Origin: Planctomonas psychrotolerans
Lineage (GTDB): Bacteria; Actinomycetota; Actinomycetes; Actinomycetales; Microbacteriaceae
Direction of reading: 5' to 3'
DNA length: 64,000 nt
Assembly (NCBI RefSeq): GCF_008642235.1
Contig: NZ_SJEV01000001.1
Location: 62,001-126,000, forward strand
Shown here: piece after piece, positions 47,815-57,576 of the stretch
Layout: each line of letters starts with the position of its first letter
How positions within the stretch are numbered: the stretch's first letter is position 1
Notes under the pieces: model-generated
Seen by the model: the letters and a program-made list of their open reading frames with translations, nothing else
What the model was told of the DNA's origin: nothing
Database searches by the model: none
Program-made: the position numbers and the translations under genes

Positions 47815-48767
47815 GCGGCACGTCCTCTCAGTCGTTCTGCCGCGCGCAGCCGGACCGGCGTCGCGCGAGGATTGGTGGCTTTCTCTTCGTCGGTCGCCAG
47901 TTCGGCGCCGCGCACGAGGAGGCGGAATTCGGGGGCGTGCTCGGGGAGCTCGACCGGGAGGCCGGCGGGGGCCGACGACGACGATCGGGTCGCGAGTTCG
48001 CGCTTCACGATCCGGTCCTCGAGCGACTGATAGGCCAGCACGACGATGCGGCCGCCCACGGCGAGTCGGTCGAGCGCGGTCGGGATCGCGCCCTCGAGAG
48101 CGGAGAGCTCGCCGTTGACCTCGATCCGCAGCGCCTGGAACACGCGCTTGGCCGGGTGGCCGGCCCGCGACAGCGCGGCGGGCGTCGCGGCCTGCAGCAG
48201 CTCGACGAGCTGCGCGGAGGTGGTGAGCGGTTCCCGGGTGCGCGCCTCGACGATCCGCCTGGCGTAGCGGTTCGCGAGCTTCTCCTCGCCGTAGGCGAAG
48301 AAGATACGGCGGAGGTCGGCCTCGCTGTACTCGGCGAGCACGCGCTCCGCCGTGAGCTCGGCGGTGCCGTCCATGCGCATGTCGAGCGGTGCGTCCTTCG
48401 AGTAGGAGAATCCGCGCTCCACCCGATCGAGCTGCAGCGACGAGACCCCGAGGTCGAACAGGATGCCGTCGACGGTCGGCATGCCGAGGTCGTCGAGAGC
48501 GTCACCGATCTCGTCGTACACGGCGTGGACGAGACGAACGCGATCGCGGAACGACGAGAGGCGCTCCCCCGCGATGGCGAGCGCCTCCTCGTCACGATCG
48601 ATGCCCACGAGGGTGAGTTCGGGCAGCGCGGTCAGGAACGCCTCCGCGTGACCCGCCATGCCGAGCGTCGCGTCGACCAGCACCGCGCCCGGGCGGGCGA
48701 GGGCGGGTTCGAGCAGTTCGATGCATCGGGGAAGCAGGACCGGGGTGTGGATGCGATCGAGTGCCAT
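47811..48767 (-). CDS. rsmH: 16S rRNA (cytosine1402-N4)-methyltransferase
   Basis: A 318-aa SAM methyltransferase (MraW) that modifies C1402 in the ribosomal P site. Motifs are [55 protein letters not shown] and [15 protein letters not shown]. The ATG at 48767 gives the family N-terminus [11 protein letters not shown] but has no clear ribosome binding site; an in-frame ATG at 48806 adds 13 residues and also lacks a clear site, so the true start is uncertain. It is second gene of the dcw cluster, about 100 nt from mraZ. Confidence 0.93.
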   Translation of the reverse strand: MALDRIHTPVLLPRCIELLEPALARPGAVLVDATLGMAGHAEAFLTALPELTLVGIDRDEEALAIAGERLSSFRDRVRLVHAVYDEIGDALDDLGMPTVDGILFDLGVSSLQLDRVERGFSYSKDAPLDMRMDGTAELTAERVLAEYSEADLRRIFFAYGEEKLANRYARRIVEARTREPLTTSAQLVELLQAATPAALSRAGHPAKRVFQALRIEVNGELSALEGAIPTALDRLAVGGRIVVLAYQSLEDRIVKRELATRSSSSAPAGLPVELPEHAPEFRLLVRGAELATDEEKATNPRATPVRLRAAERLRGRAA

Positions 48768-48872
48768 AACGAGGAGGAACCGGTGATCCTGAGGTCTGAT
48801 CCCCATCCATTCCGACCTGACACCGGGGAAGTGCGTCAGGGCGAGAAACGGCTGGGAGTCAGGCCCAAGGAG

Positions 48873-49304
48873 CTAGAAGAGTCCCGGGATCACCTCCTCG
48901 GCGGTATCGGCGAAGGCGGCTTCGTTCTCGGCCAGGTAGCTGTTCCACGCTTCGGCGTCCCAGATCTCGGCGCGACTTCCGGCGCCGATGACGGTGAGTT
49001 CGCGATCGAGACCGGCGTAGGAGCGGAGCGCCGCGGGAATGGTGACCCGGTGCTGCTTGTCCGGGGTCTCGGCGTGAGCGCCGGAGAGGAACACCCGCAT
49101 GTAGTCGCGGGCCTGCTTGCTCGTGACCGGCGCCTGCCGCATCCGCTCGTGCAGTTCCTCGAACTCGCGCGTGCTGAAGACGTAGATGCACCGGTCCTGG
49201 CCGCGCGTGAGGACGACACCACCCTCGAGCTCGTCCCGGAACTTGGCCGGGAGGATGAGGCGACCTTTGTCGTCGAGCTTGGGGGCGTACGTGCCGAGAA
49301 ACAT
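48873..49304 (-). CDS. mraZ: Transcriptional regulator MraZ
   Basis: A 143-aa protein with two AbrB-like repeats, each holding the DxxxR pattern: [13 protein letters not shown] in the first and [13 protein letters not shown] in the second. It forms ring-shaped oligomers and represses the dcw promoter by binding direct TGGGN-type repeats upstream of its own gene. The ATG at 49304 has a strong GGGGGAG site. It is first gene of the cluster, with matching repeats 39-63 nt upstream. Confidence 0.96.
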   Translation of the reverse strand: MFLGTYAPKLDDKGRLILPAKFRDELEGGVVLTRGQDRCIYVFSTREFEELHERMRQAPVTSKQARDYMRVFLSGAHAETPDKQHRVTIPAALRSYAGLDRELTVIGAGSRAEIWDAEAWNSYLAENEAAFADTAEEVIPGLF

Positions 49305-49342
49305 GGCGCTCCCCCTTCATGCCGGCCGCGGATGGTGTGTTC

Positions 49343-49367
49343 CTCCACTTTACTCCACTACGCCCCA
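49343..49367 (-). promoter_or_regulatory. Putative MraZ operator: three TGGRG direct repeats
   Basis: Read on minus: TGGGG (49363-49367), 5 nt, TGGAG (49353-49357), 5 nt, TGGAG (49343-49347), a 10-bp period that puts all boxes on one DNA face. E. coli MraZ binds TGGGN boxes with 5-nt spacers in just this layout. A -10-like TAAAGT lies between and over the boxes (49349-49354), consistent with autorepression. Confidence 0.7.
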
Positions 49368-49432
49368 CACACCTACGACATCGCGTCCGTTGCGCCACCT
49401 TTTGGGGGCGCTTTCCCCAGAAGATGCAGGGG

Positions 49433-49447
49433 TGGAGGACGGTGGAG
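49433..49447 (+). promoter_or_regulatory. Second TGGAG pair in opposite orientation
   Basis: TGGAG (49433-49437), 5 nt, TGGAG (49443-49447) on the plus strand repeats the spacing of the mraZ-proximal boxes but points the other way, about 65 nt farther from mraZ. It may allow MraZ bound at both sites to loop the promoter, or be chance. Confidence 0.35.
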
Positions 49448-49530
49448 GGAAAGACGCCGAAGGGAGGGTGCGGCTATGCGGTGCACCTGCGGATGCGCGG
49501 TACGGGTGCCCGCGAACGCACGGGCGCACG

Positions 49531-49557
49531 AAAAAGGGCCGACCCGAAGGTCGACCC
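49531..49557 (-). terminator. Intrinsic terminator of the DUF3040 gene with TTCG loop
   Basis: Read on minus, GGGTCGACC, loop TTCG, GGTCGGCCC (9 bp with one G-T pair) followed by TTTTT. It lies 42 nt after the DUF3040 stop and upstream of the mraZ promoter region, insulating the dcw cluster from read-through. UUCG tetraloops make very stable hairpins. Confidence 0.88.
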
Positions 49558-49598
49558 GAAAGTTCGCGCGAATCGCGGTGTGGGGAGAAGTGGAGGAG

Positions 49599-49991
49599 CT
49601 AGTCCTGACCGCCCTGTCGCTTCTCCCAACGGTCGTTGAGTCTCGTCATGAAGTCACCACCGGAGGAGGTGGTGCGCGGACGGATGGGCGAGGCTCGGCC
49701 CGGTGTCGACGGAGTCGCTCCGGTACGCCCCGCCTTGCCCGGCGACACCGCGAGCAGCACGCCCGCGAGCATGATCGCGAACCCGAGGACGCCGATGAGC
49801 GGCATCTTCACGATGACGCCGGTCGCCAGGGCGGCGATGCCCAGGACGAAGACCAGAACGCCAACCACGAGGGAGGTGTAGTTCGGCTTTCCCCGGCGAC
49901 CGCTGACGGTCGCGACGAAGTCGGCATCGTTGTGGTAGAGACTGCGTTCCATCTCTTCGAGAAGGCGCTGCTCTTGCTCAGATAGCGGCAT
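49599..49991 (-). CDS. DUF3040 family membrane protein
   Basis: A 130-aa protein. The DUF3040 signature is the N-terminal PLSEQEQRLLEEMERSLY plus DADFVATV, followed by two membrane helices (VVGVLVFVLGIAALATGVIV and IGVLGFAIMLAGVLLAV) and a basic, Ser/Thr/Pro-rich cytoplasmic tail. DUF3040 proteins adjoin mraZ in many actinobacteria (Rv2169c), but no function is established. GAGGGGGAC precedes the ATG. It is divergent from the polyprenyl synthase gene. Confidence 0.9.
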   Translation of the reverse strand: MPLSEQEQRLLEEMERSLYHNDADFVATVSGRRGKPNYTSLVVGVLVFVLGIAALATGVIVKMPLIGVLGFAIMLAGVLLAVSPGKAGRTGATPSTPGRASPIRPRTTSSGGDFMTRLNDRWEKRQGGQD

Positions 49992-50062
49992 CTTGTCCCC
50001 CTCAGGCTCGGGCTCGACGCTAAGAATGTGTAAGGCTTCGATTCTAGTGTGCAGCCCGTGGC

Positions 50063-50068
50063 TAGGCT
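50063..50068 (+). promoter_or_regulatory. Putative -10 for leaderless polyprenyl synthase mRNA
   Basis: TAGGCT stands 6 nt before the GTG at 50075; no Shine-Dalgarno is present at a useful distance. Confidence 0.4.
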
Positions 50069-50074
50069 AGGCGG

Positions 50075-51187
50075 GTGTTGGAAAGTAGACCCTTCGTGAG
50101 CCTCGTGCAGAGCCGGTTGGATGACTTCCTCGACACCCGCGACGCGACACTGCGCCACATCGGACCTGATCTGGCCCCTTTCCTCCAGTTTTCTAGGGAC
50201 TTCCTGAGAGGCGGCAAGAGGTTCCGGGCGTCGTTCTGCCACTGGGGCTGGCGGGCCGTCGTCGACGCCCCGGGATCGGGCGCCGACGCGTGGCGGGCAC
50301 TGCCCTCGGCCGGGTCGATGATCGGGATGGCGGGCGCACTCGAGGTCTTTCACGCGGCGGCACTCGTGCACGACGACATCATCGATTCCTCCGACACCCG
50401 CCGCGGCTCCCCCGCGGCACACCGTCGATTCGAGAGCGAGCACCGGGGGGCGGGCTGGGTCGGCGACGCCGAGGCGTTCGGCGAGGCTGCCGCCATCCTG
50501 CTCGGCGACCTGCTGCTGGCCTGGAGCGACGAGCTCGTCGGCGATGCCCTCGCCGGACTCGACGCCCAGGCCGCATCCGCCGCCCGGGACGAGTTCAACC
50601 GCATGCGCACCGAGGTCACCCTGGGCCAGTACCTCGACGTCGCGGAGGAGCGGGCCTGGCCCACCGTGCCGGAGTCGGACACGCTGACCCGGGCACGTCG
50701 AGTGATCGTGCACAAGTCGGCGAGATACAGCGTCGAGGCTCCGCTCGTCATCGGCGCTCGGCTGGGAGGAGCACGGGAGGAGCAGGTGGAGTCGCTCCGG
50801 GCCTTCGGTCTCCCCCTCGGCATCGCCTACCAGCTCCGCGACGATCTCCTCGGAGTGTTCGGCGATGCGGCCGTGACCGGTAAGCCGAGCGGGGACGATC
50901 TCCGCGAGGGCAAGCGCACCGTGCTCATCGCTGCCGCCCGGGGCCGGCTCGCACGGGATGATCGCGAGGAACTCGACCGGCTCCTCGGGGATCCCACCCT
51001 CGACATCGAGGCGATCTCCCGCCTGCAGGACCGGATCGTCCGAAGCGGTGCCGTGGCGGAGGTCGAGGACATGATCGACGCGCACGTGAGCGAGGCACTG
51101 GACGTGCTGAACCGCGCACCGCTGTCGGCGCCGGCCGTGGATGAGCTGACGCGGCTCGCCGACTCGGTCACCCGTCGGACGTCCTGA
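50075..51187 (+). CDS. Polyprenyl diphosphate synthase (trans, IdsA-like)
   Basis: A 370-aa all-helical prenyl elongating enzyme. The first Asp-rich motif is VHDDIIDSSDTRRG, preceded by GGKRFRASF for IPP binding, and the second is QLRDDLLGVFGD. Chain length (geranylgeranyl or longer) cannot be set by eye; products may serve menaquinone or carotenoid synthesis. The GTG at 50075 sits 6 nt after a -10-like TAGGCT. It occupies the place of idsA2 (Rv2173) relative to the Rv2175c and kinase genes. Confidence 0.9.
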   Translation: MLESRPFVSLVQSRLDDFLDTRDATLRHIGPDLAPFLQFSRDFLRGGKRFRASFCHWGWRAVVDAPGSGADAWRALPSAGSMIGMAGALEVFHAAALVHDDIIDSSDTRRGSPAAHRRFESEHRGAGWVGDAEAFGEAAAILLGDLLLAWSDELVGDALAGLDAQAASAARDEFNRMRTEVTLGQYLDVAEERAWPTVPESDTLTRARRVIVHKSARYSVEAPLVIGARLGGAREEQVESLRAFGLPLGIAYQLRDDLLGVFGDAAVTGKPSGDDLREGKRTVLIAAARGRLARDDREELDRLLGDPTLDIEAISRLQDRIVRSGAVAEVEDMIDAHVSEALDVLNRAPLSAPAVDELTRLADSVTRRTS

Positions 51188-51276
51188 CGACCCGTTCTCC
51201 CCGAACCGTCCGCGTTCGCGAGCGATAGCCCGGAGCGGCCGGGGGCTGCCTGCTCAGAACGATCGCGAGGACGCGC

Positions 51277-51621
51277 TCAGAATGCGAGCGCCTGCGCGAC
51301 CCGGCGAACCTCGGTCTTGCGCCCGGAGCGCAGCGCGTCGATCGGCGCCACACCGAGGCTCTCCTCCGGCGTCAGCATCCAGCGCATCGCCTCGTCATCG
51401 CTGAACCCGTCGTCGGCGAGCAGCACCAGGGTGCCGCGCAGCTCGCGGAGCGGTTCGTCGTCGCGCAGGAAGTCGGCGGGGACTTTGAGCACCCCGTCGA
51501 TGCGCACGGCGAGCAACTGCCGGTCCTCGAAGAGGCGTCGGACCCGGCCCGCACTCACGCCGAGCATGTCCACGAGGTCGGGAACGGTGAGCCACGAACG
51601 GTCGGAATAGATATCGGTCAC
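51277..51621 (-). CDS. Rv2175c-like DNA-binding regulator
   Basis: A 114-aa protein. The N-terminal winged-helix/HTH segment reads SWLTVPDLVDMLGVSAGRVR with RLFEDRQLLAVRIDGVLKVP, and the C-terminal half contains DDGFSDDEAMRWMLTPEESL. It matches the Rv2175c family, a known phosphorylation substrate of the neighbouring kinase PknL in M. tuberculosis. The GTG at 51621 is chosen to start just before the HTH; no strong ribosome binding site is seen. It is divergent from the LysM gene, with a kinase gene beyond that. Confidence 0.85.
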   Translation of the reverse strand: MTDIYSDRSWLTVPDLVDMLGVSAGRVRRLFEDRQLLAVRIDGVLKVPADFLRDDEPLRELRGTLVLLADDGFSDDEAMRWMLTPEESLGVAPIDALRSGRKTEVRRVAQALAF

Positions 51622-51784
51622 GATCCAAGCGTGCCACGGACGTCCCGGTGAGCCCAATATCCCGGGCGCTACCCAGATCGGGGTACAAATCACACCAGTA
51701 ACATCCGAAACAGTAGAGTACGTAGCACTCCTTCTGTATAAGTGTTAACGAAACGTAACTATCGCCGGAGTAGACGGGGACGCC
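51622..51784. promoter_or_regulatory. AT-richer divergent promoter region
   Basis: This 163-nt gap between the Rv2175c-like gene and the LysM gene has markedly more A/T than its surroundings (about 51680-51765). TATAAG (51737-51742) is a good -10 for the LysM gene, giving a leader of roughly 35 nt. Candidates on minus around 51700-51720 are less clear. No strong palindrome was found. Confidence 0.4.
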
Positions 51785-53095
51785 ATGACCGACACCACCA
51801 AACGCACCATCGAGGGTGAGCGCAGTTCCGCTCTGCCCGACATGGGGAAGATCACGCCGAAGGGCAAGGGTCGACTGGGCCGCAGCATGCTGGGCACCAT
51901 GCCGATCGTGCTGGCGGGATCCCTGGCGTTGTCGCTCGGCATTGCCTCTCCCGCGGAGGCCTCGACGCCGAAGAAGCCCCTGAAGTCGAAGAGCGGCCCC
52001 GCGATCGCCCCGGTGAAACCCACCGCTGCGCCGGTCGCCGCGCCGACCGTGGTCGCTCCGGCCGCCGCGCCGCAGCAGTACCGGGTCGTCTCCGGTGACA
52101 CCATCAGCAGCATCGCGGGCCGCTTCGGCCTGTCGACCGCGTCGGTGCTCGCCCAGAACGGGCTCGGCTGGCGTTCGCTGATCTTCCCCGGCCAGGTGCT
52201 CACCCTCGGCCCCGGCGCTGCCGTGGCTGCACCCGCTGCGACCCCCGCGGCGGTCGCGGCACCCGTCGCATCTTCCGGAACGCACACCGTCGTCTCCGGC
52301 GAGACGGTGAGCAGGATCGCGCAGAAGTACGGTGTGGGCACCGCGGCCATGCTCGCCGCCAACGGCCTCGGCATGCGGAGCGTCATCTACCCCGGTCTGT
52401 CCCTCGTCGTTCCGGGGCGCACCGTTCCCGCGGCCGTGGTCAGCACCCCGATTCCGGCTCGCGCTCCGGTCGCGGCCGTCGGAGGCAGCCACACCATCCA
52501 GAGCGGTGACACGCTCACGAGCATCGCCCGGCGACACGGCGTCACAGTGCAGGACATCCTGAACGCCAATGGGCTCAACTGGTCGAGCATCATCTACGCG
52601 GGCCGCACCCTGGTCATCCCGGGTGCGAGCGCGGCTGCCCCGGCGGCCGCTCCCGCAGCCGCGCCGGCCGTGCGCAACGGCGTCGTGCCGCTGACCGCGG
52701 AAATGGCCGGGCACGCGTCGACCATCATCTCGGTCGGACGAAGCCTCGGCGTCAGCGACTACGGCATCGTGATCGCCCTGGCCACCGCGGCGCAGGAGTC
52801 CTCACTGCGCAACATCGCCTGGGGCGACCGGGACTCGCTCGGCCTGTTCCAGCAGCGATCGTCTCAGGGCTGGGGACCGCGCGAGCGGTTGCTCGACCCC
52901 GCGGCCAGCACCCGTGCGTTCTTCGGCGGCCCGAGCAACCCCAACAAGGGACTTACCCGCGGCCTCCTCGACATCCGCGGCTGGCAGACCATGACCGTGT
53001 CGCAGGCCGCTCAGGCCGTGCAGATCTCCGGGCACCCCGCCGCGTATGCCAAGTGGGAGGCGTCGGCCTGGGGCTGGCTCGACCAGCTGGGATGA
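51785..53095 (+). CDS. Secreted triple-LysM protein with lysozyme/SLT-like C-domain
   Basis: A 436-aa wall-binding protein. A basic N-tail precedes a signal segment (about 36-58, cleavage likely near SPAEAS). Three LysM modules follow (98-142, 166-210, 235-279), each opening with a VVSGDT/VSGET/IQSGDT motif and separated by Ala/Pro linkers. The C-terminal ~140 residues contain ALATAAQESSLRNIAWGDRD and SLGLFQQRSSQGWG, resembling lysozyme-like transglycosylase domains with E338 as candidate catalytic Glu. It probably cleaves or remodels peptidoglycan; the activity is unproven. It is followed by the PASTA kinase. Confidence 0.88.
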   Translation: MTDTTKRTIEGERSSALPDMGKITPKGKGRLGRSMLGTMPIVLAGSLALSLGIASPAEASTPKKPLKSKSGPAIAPVKPTAAPVAAPTVVAPAAAPQQYRVVSGDTISSIAGRFGLSTASVLAQNGLGWRSLIFPGQVLTLGPGAAVAAPAATPAAVAAPVASSGTHTVVSGETVSRIAQKYGVGTAAMLAANGLGMRSVIYPGLSLVVPGRTVPAAVVSTPIPARAPVAAVGGSHTIQSGDTLTSIARRHGVTVQDILNANGLNWSSIIYAGRTLVIPGASAAAPAAAPAAAPAVRNGVVPLTAEMAGHASTIISVGRSLGVSDYGIVIALATAAQESSLRNIAWGDRDSLGLFQQRSSQGWGPRERLLDPAASTRAFFGGPSNPNKGLTRGLLDIRGWQTMTVSQAAQAVQISGHPAAYAKWEASAWGWLDQLG

Positions 53096-53163
53096 CCCGT
53101 CGTCGGGTCGGCGACGGATCGGTCCCCGCGGTGTTTCGGCCGGATCGTGAAGAGGCTCGAACC

Positions 53164-53169
53164 TAGAAT
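53164..53169 (+). promoter_or_regulatory. Putative -10 for leaderless PASTA kinase mRNA
   Basis: TAGAAT stands 6 nt before the GTG at 53176, with no ribosome binding site between. The -35 region is poorly defined. Confidence 0.45.
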
Positions 53170-53175
53170 CGACGA

Positions 53176-55140
<1,965 letters not shown>

Positions 55141-55192
55141 CCCAACCACCCCTGCACCTCGCACGCGACCGCGGCTTCCTCAGCGACGTGAA

Positions 55193-55250
55193 GGGGCGGG
55201 GGTGTCGCGGGGTTCGGGGTTCGGGGTTCGGTGTTCGGTGTTCGGTGTTC
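55193..55250 (+). repeat. G-tract and heptamer repeat downstream of the kinase
   Basis: Five runs of four or more G lie at 55193-55196, 55198-55202, 55209-55212, 55216-55219 and 55223-55226, separated by 1-6 nt. From 55209 the DNA is six 7-nt units: GGGGTTC three times then GGTGTTC three times. The first part fits a G-quadruplex pattern on the plus strand, in the 3' flank of the kinase gene. The heptamer array is prone to slippage. Confidence 0.8.
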
Positions 55251-55320
55251 GGTGGGCATCGTCGGGCGGAGCCCCGAGGCATCCCCGCCCCCGCACCCAC
55301 ACGACTAGCGGGCAGCCGGT

Positions 55321-56691
55321 CTAGCGGGCGCCCAACTCCTCCGCCACCAGGAACGCGAGTTCCAGCGACTGCATGTGGTTGAGACGGGGGTCGCAGAGCG
55401 ACTCGTACCGCGTGGCCAGGGTGGCCTCGTCGATGTCCTCGGATCCGCCGAGGCACTCGGTCACATCGTCGCCGGTCAACTCGATGTGGATGCCACCGGG
55501 GAAGGTGCCTGCATCGCGGTGCGCCTCGAAGAAGCCCTTGACCTCGTCGACCACGTCGTCGAAGCGGCGGGTCTTGTATCCGGTGGGCGTGGTGAGGCCG
55601 TTGCCGTGCATCGGGTCGGACACCCACAGCGGCAGGGCATCGCTCGACTTCACCGATTCGAGCAGGGGCGGCAGGGCGTCGCGGATCTTCCCGGCACCCA
55701 TCCGCGTGATGAACGTGAGTCGCCCGGGCTCGCGCGTCGGGTCGAGCTTCTCGATGAGCTCGTGAACCTGCGCGGGCGTGGTCGCCGGTCCGAGTTTGAC
55801 GCCGATCGGATTGCGTACGCGGGAGAGGAAGTCCACGTGGGCGCCGTCGAGCTCGCGGGTGCGCTCACCGATCCAGACGAAGTGGGCGCTGGTGTTGTAC
55901 GGCGTGCCCGTGCGTGAGTCGATCCGGGTCATCGGTCGCTCGTAGTCCATCAGCAGGCTCTCGTGGGCCGTGTAGAACTCCACCCGCTTCAGCTCGTCGA
56001 AGTTGGCGCCGGCCGCCTCCATGAACTTGATGGCGCGGTCGATCTCGCGGGCGAGCTGCTCGTAGCGCTGGTTCGCCGGGTTCGACGTGAAGCCCTTGTT
56101 CCAGTCGTGCACCTGGCGGAGGTCGGCGAAGCCGCCCTGGGTGAACGCTCGGATGAGATTGAGTGTGGATGCGGCGGTGTGGTAACCCTTCACCAACCGG
56201 GCCGGGTCGGCCGTCCGGGACTGCGGGGTGAAGTCGTAACCGTTGACGATGTCACCGCGGTATGCCGGCAGCGTGACGCCACCGCGGGTCTCCGACTCGC
56301 TGGACCGCGGCTTGGCGAACTGCCCGGCCATCCGACCCATCTTGATGACCGGCATCGAGGCGCCGTAGGTGAGCACGACGGCCATCTGCAGGATGGTCTT
56401 CACCCGGTTGCGGATGGCCTCGGCCGTCGCGCCCGCGAAGGTCTCGGCGCAGTCGCCGCCCTGCAGCAGGAAGGCGCCGCCCGAGGCGGCACGCGCGAGG
56501 CGGTCGCGGAGGATGTCGACCTCGCCCGCGAAGACGAGCGGCGGCAGAGTCGCGATCTCCGCCGAGGCGGCGCGCACGGCATCCGCGTCCGGCCAGTGCG
56601 GCTGCTGCTTGATCTCGAGTGTGCGCCAGTGATCGAGTCCCTCGATCACGGACTGCTGCGGGAGAACGACCTGTTCGCTGGTGATTGCCAC
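55321..56691 (-). CDS. aroG: DAHP synthase, class II
   Basis: A 456-aa plant-type (class II) 3-deoxy-D-arabino-heptulosonate 7-phosphate synthase, the entry to the shikimate pathway. Recognisable parts are LDHWRTLEIKQQPHWPD at the start, LLQGGDCAETF (metal Cys), KMGRMAGQFAKPRS, RVRNPIGVKLGPATTP, and LWVSDPMHGNG with the metal His. The long N-terminal region is typical of enzymes with aromatic-amino-acid feedback sites. The GTG at 56691 follows CAGGAT. It matches Rv2178c in location next to the kinase gene. Confidence 0.96.
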   Translation of the reverse strand: MAITSEQVVLPQQSVIEGLDHWRTLEIKQQPHWPDADAVRAASAEIATLPPLVFAGEVDILRDRLARAASGGAFLLQGGDCAETFAGATAEAIRNRVKTILQMAVVLTYGASMPVIKMGRMAGQFAKPRSSESETRGGVTLPAYRGDIVNGYDFTPQSRTADPARLVKGYHTAASTLNLIRAFTQGGFADLRQVHDWNKGFTSNPANQRYEQLAREIDRAIKFMEAAGANFDELKRVEFYTAHESLLMDYERPMTRIDSRTGTPYNTSAHFVWIGERTRELDGAHVDFLSRVRNPIGVKLGPATTPAQVHELIEKLDPTREPGRLTFITRMGAGKIRDALPPLLESVKSSDALPLWVSDPMHGNGLTTPTGYKTRRFDDVVDEVKGFFEAHRDAGTFPGGIHIELTGDDVTECLGGSEDIDEATLATRYESLCDPRLNHMQSLELAFLVAEELGAR

Positions 56692-56760
56692 GTGTGTATC
56701 CTGCGTTTCCTATCGAATGCTTGGGTTCCGGCCACTGTCGGCCCTCGCCGGACGGGCGAC

Positions 56761-57450
56761 TCAGCGAGAGACGCTCGCGCGCTTCTCCTTCACCGAAGTC
56801 GCATACACGTCCACGTATTCCTGACCGCTCAGCTTGTTGAGCTCGTACATGATCTCGTCGGTGATCGAGCGCAGGATGAAGCGGTCACCCTCGAGGCCTT
56901 CGAACCTACTGAAATCTAGTGGCTCCCCGATGACCACACCAATCCGTCGCACCTTCGGGATGCGGGAACCGATCGGCATGACCTTCTCGGTGTCGATCAT
57001 CGCCACCGGCACCACGGGCACGTGGCCCTCCAGGATCATGCGTGCGACGCCGGTGCGGCCCCGGTACATCTTCCCGTCGGGGCTGCGCGTGCCCTCGGGG
57101 TAGATGCCGAGCACGTGGCCGGCCGCGAGCCGGCGGAGGCCGGTGTTGAGGGACGCCTCGGAGGCTTTTCCCCCCGACCGGTCGATGGGCAGCATGCCGG
57201 TGGCCTTGAAGAACATCTTCGTGGCCCAGCCTTTGATGCCTTTGCCGGTGAAGTAGTCGCTCTTGGCGAGGAACGCCACGTTGCGGTCGATGACGAGAGG
57301 GAGGAACACCGAGTCGATGAACGACAGGTGGTTGCTCGCCAGGATGACCGCGCCCTTTTTCGGGATGTTGTCGGATCCGGTCACCCAGGGGCGGAAGGTG
57401 CTCTTCAGCAGTGGCCCGGCGACCAGATTCTTCATGAACCAATAGAACAT
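56761..57450 (-). CDS. plsC: 1-acyl-sn-glycerol-3-phosphate acyltransferase
   Basis: A 229-aa PlsC-type acyltransferase that forms phosphatidic acid. The catalytic H(X)4D is ASNHLSFIDS, and the glycerol-phosphate site is GIYPEGTRSPDG. The N-terminal hydrophobic stretch (FYWFMKNLVAGPLL) probably associates with the membrane. The ATG at 57450 has GGGAGGACCC upstream. It matches Rv2182c, which is close to aroG in mycobacteria. Confidence 0.92.
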   Translation of the reverse strand: MFYWFMKNLVAGPLLKSTFRPWVTGSDNIPKKGAVILASNHLSFIDSVFLPLVIDRNVAFLAKSDYFTGKGIKGWATKMFFKATGMLPIDRSGGKASEASLNTGLRRLAAGHVLGIYPEGTRSPDGKMYRGRTGVARMILEGHVPVVPVAMIDTEKVMPIGSRIPKVRRIGVVIGEPLDFSRFEGLEGDRFILRSITDEIMYELNKLSGQEYVDVYATSVKEKRASVSR

Positions 57451-57576
57451 GGGTCCTCCCGACCGATCTGGTACAGCTTACCGACGAGCCGAGGCACCAT
57501 CGCGCATTCCGACGTCGGCGCCGATCCGGTGCACCGGACGCCTGGCGCTGCCACCGGACGCGGCCGGCGCACGCTG

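Noticed and set aside
51748-51763. GTTAACGAAACGTAAC as an operator palindrome
   Set aside because: Only the outer four bases pair; the inner bases do not match, so it is too weak.
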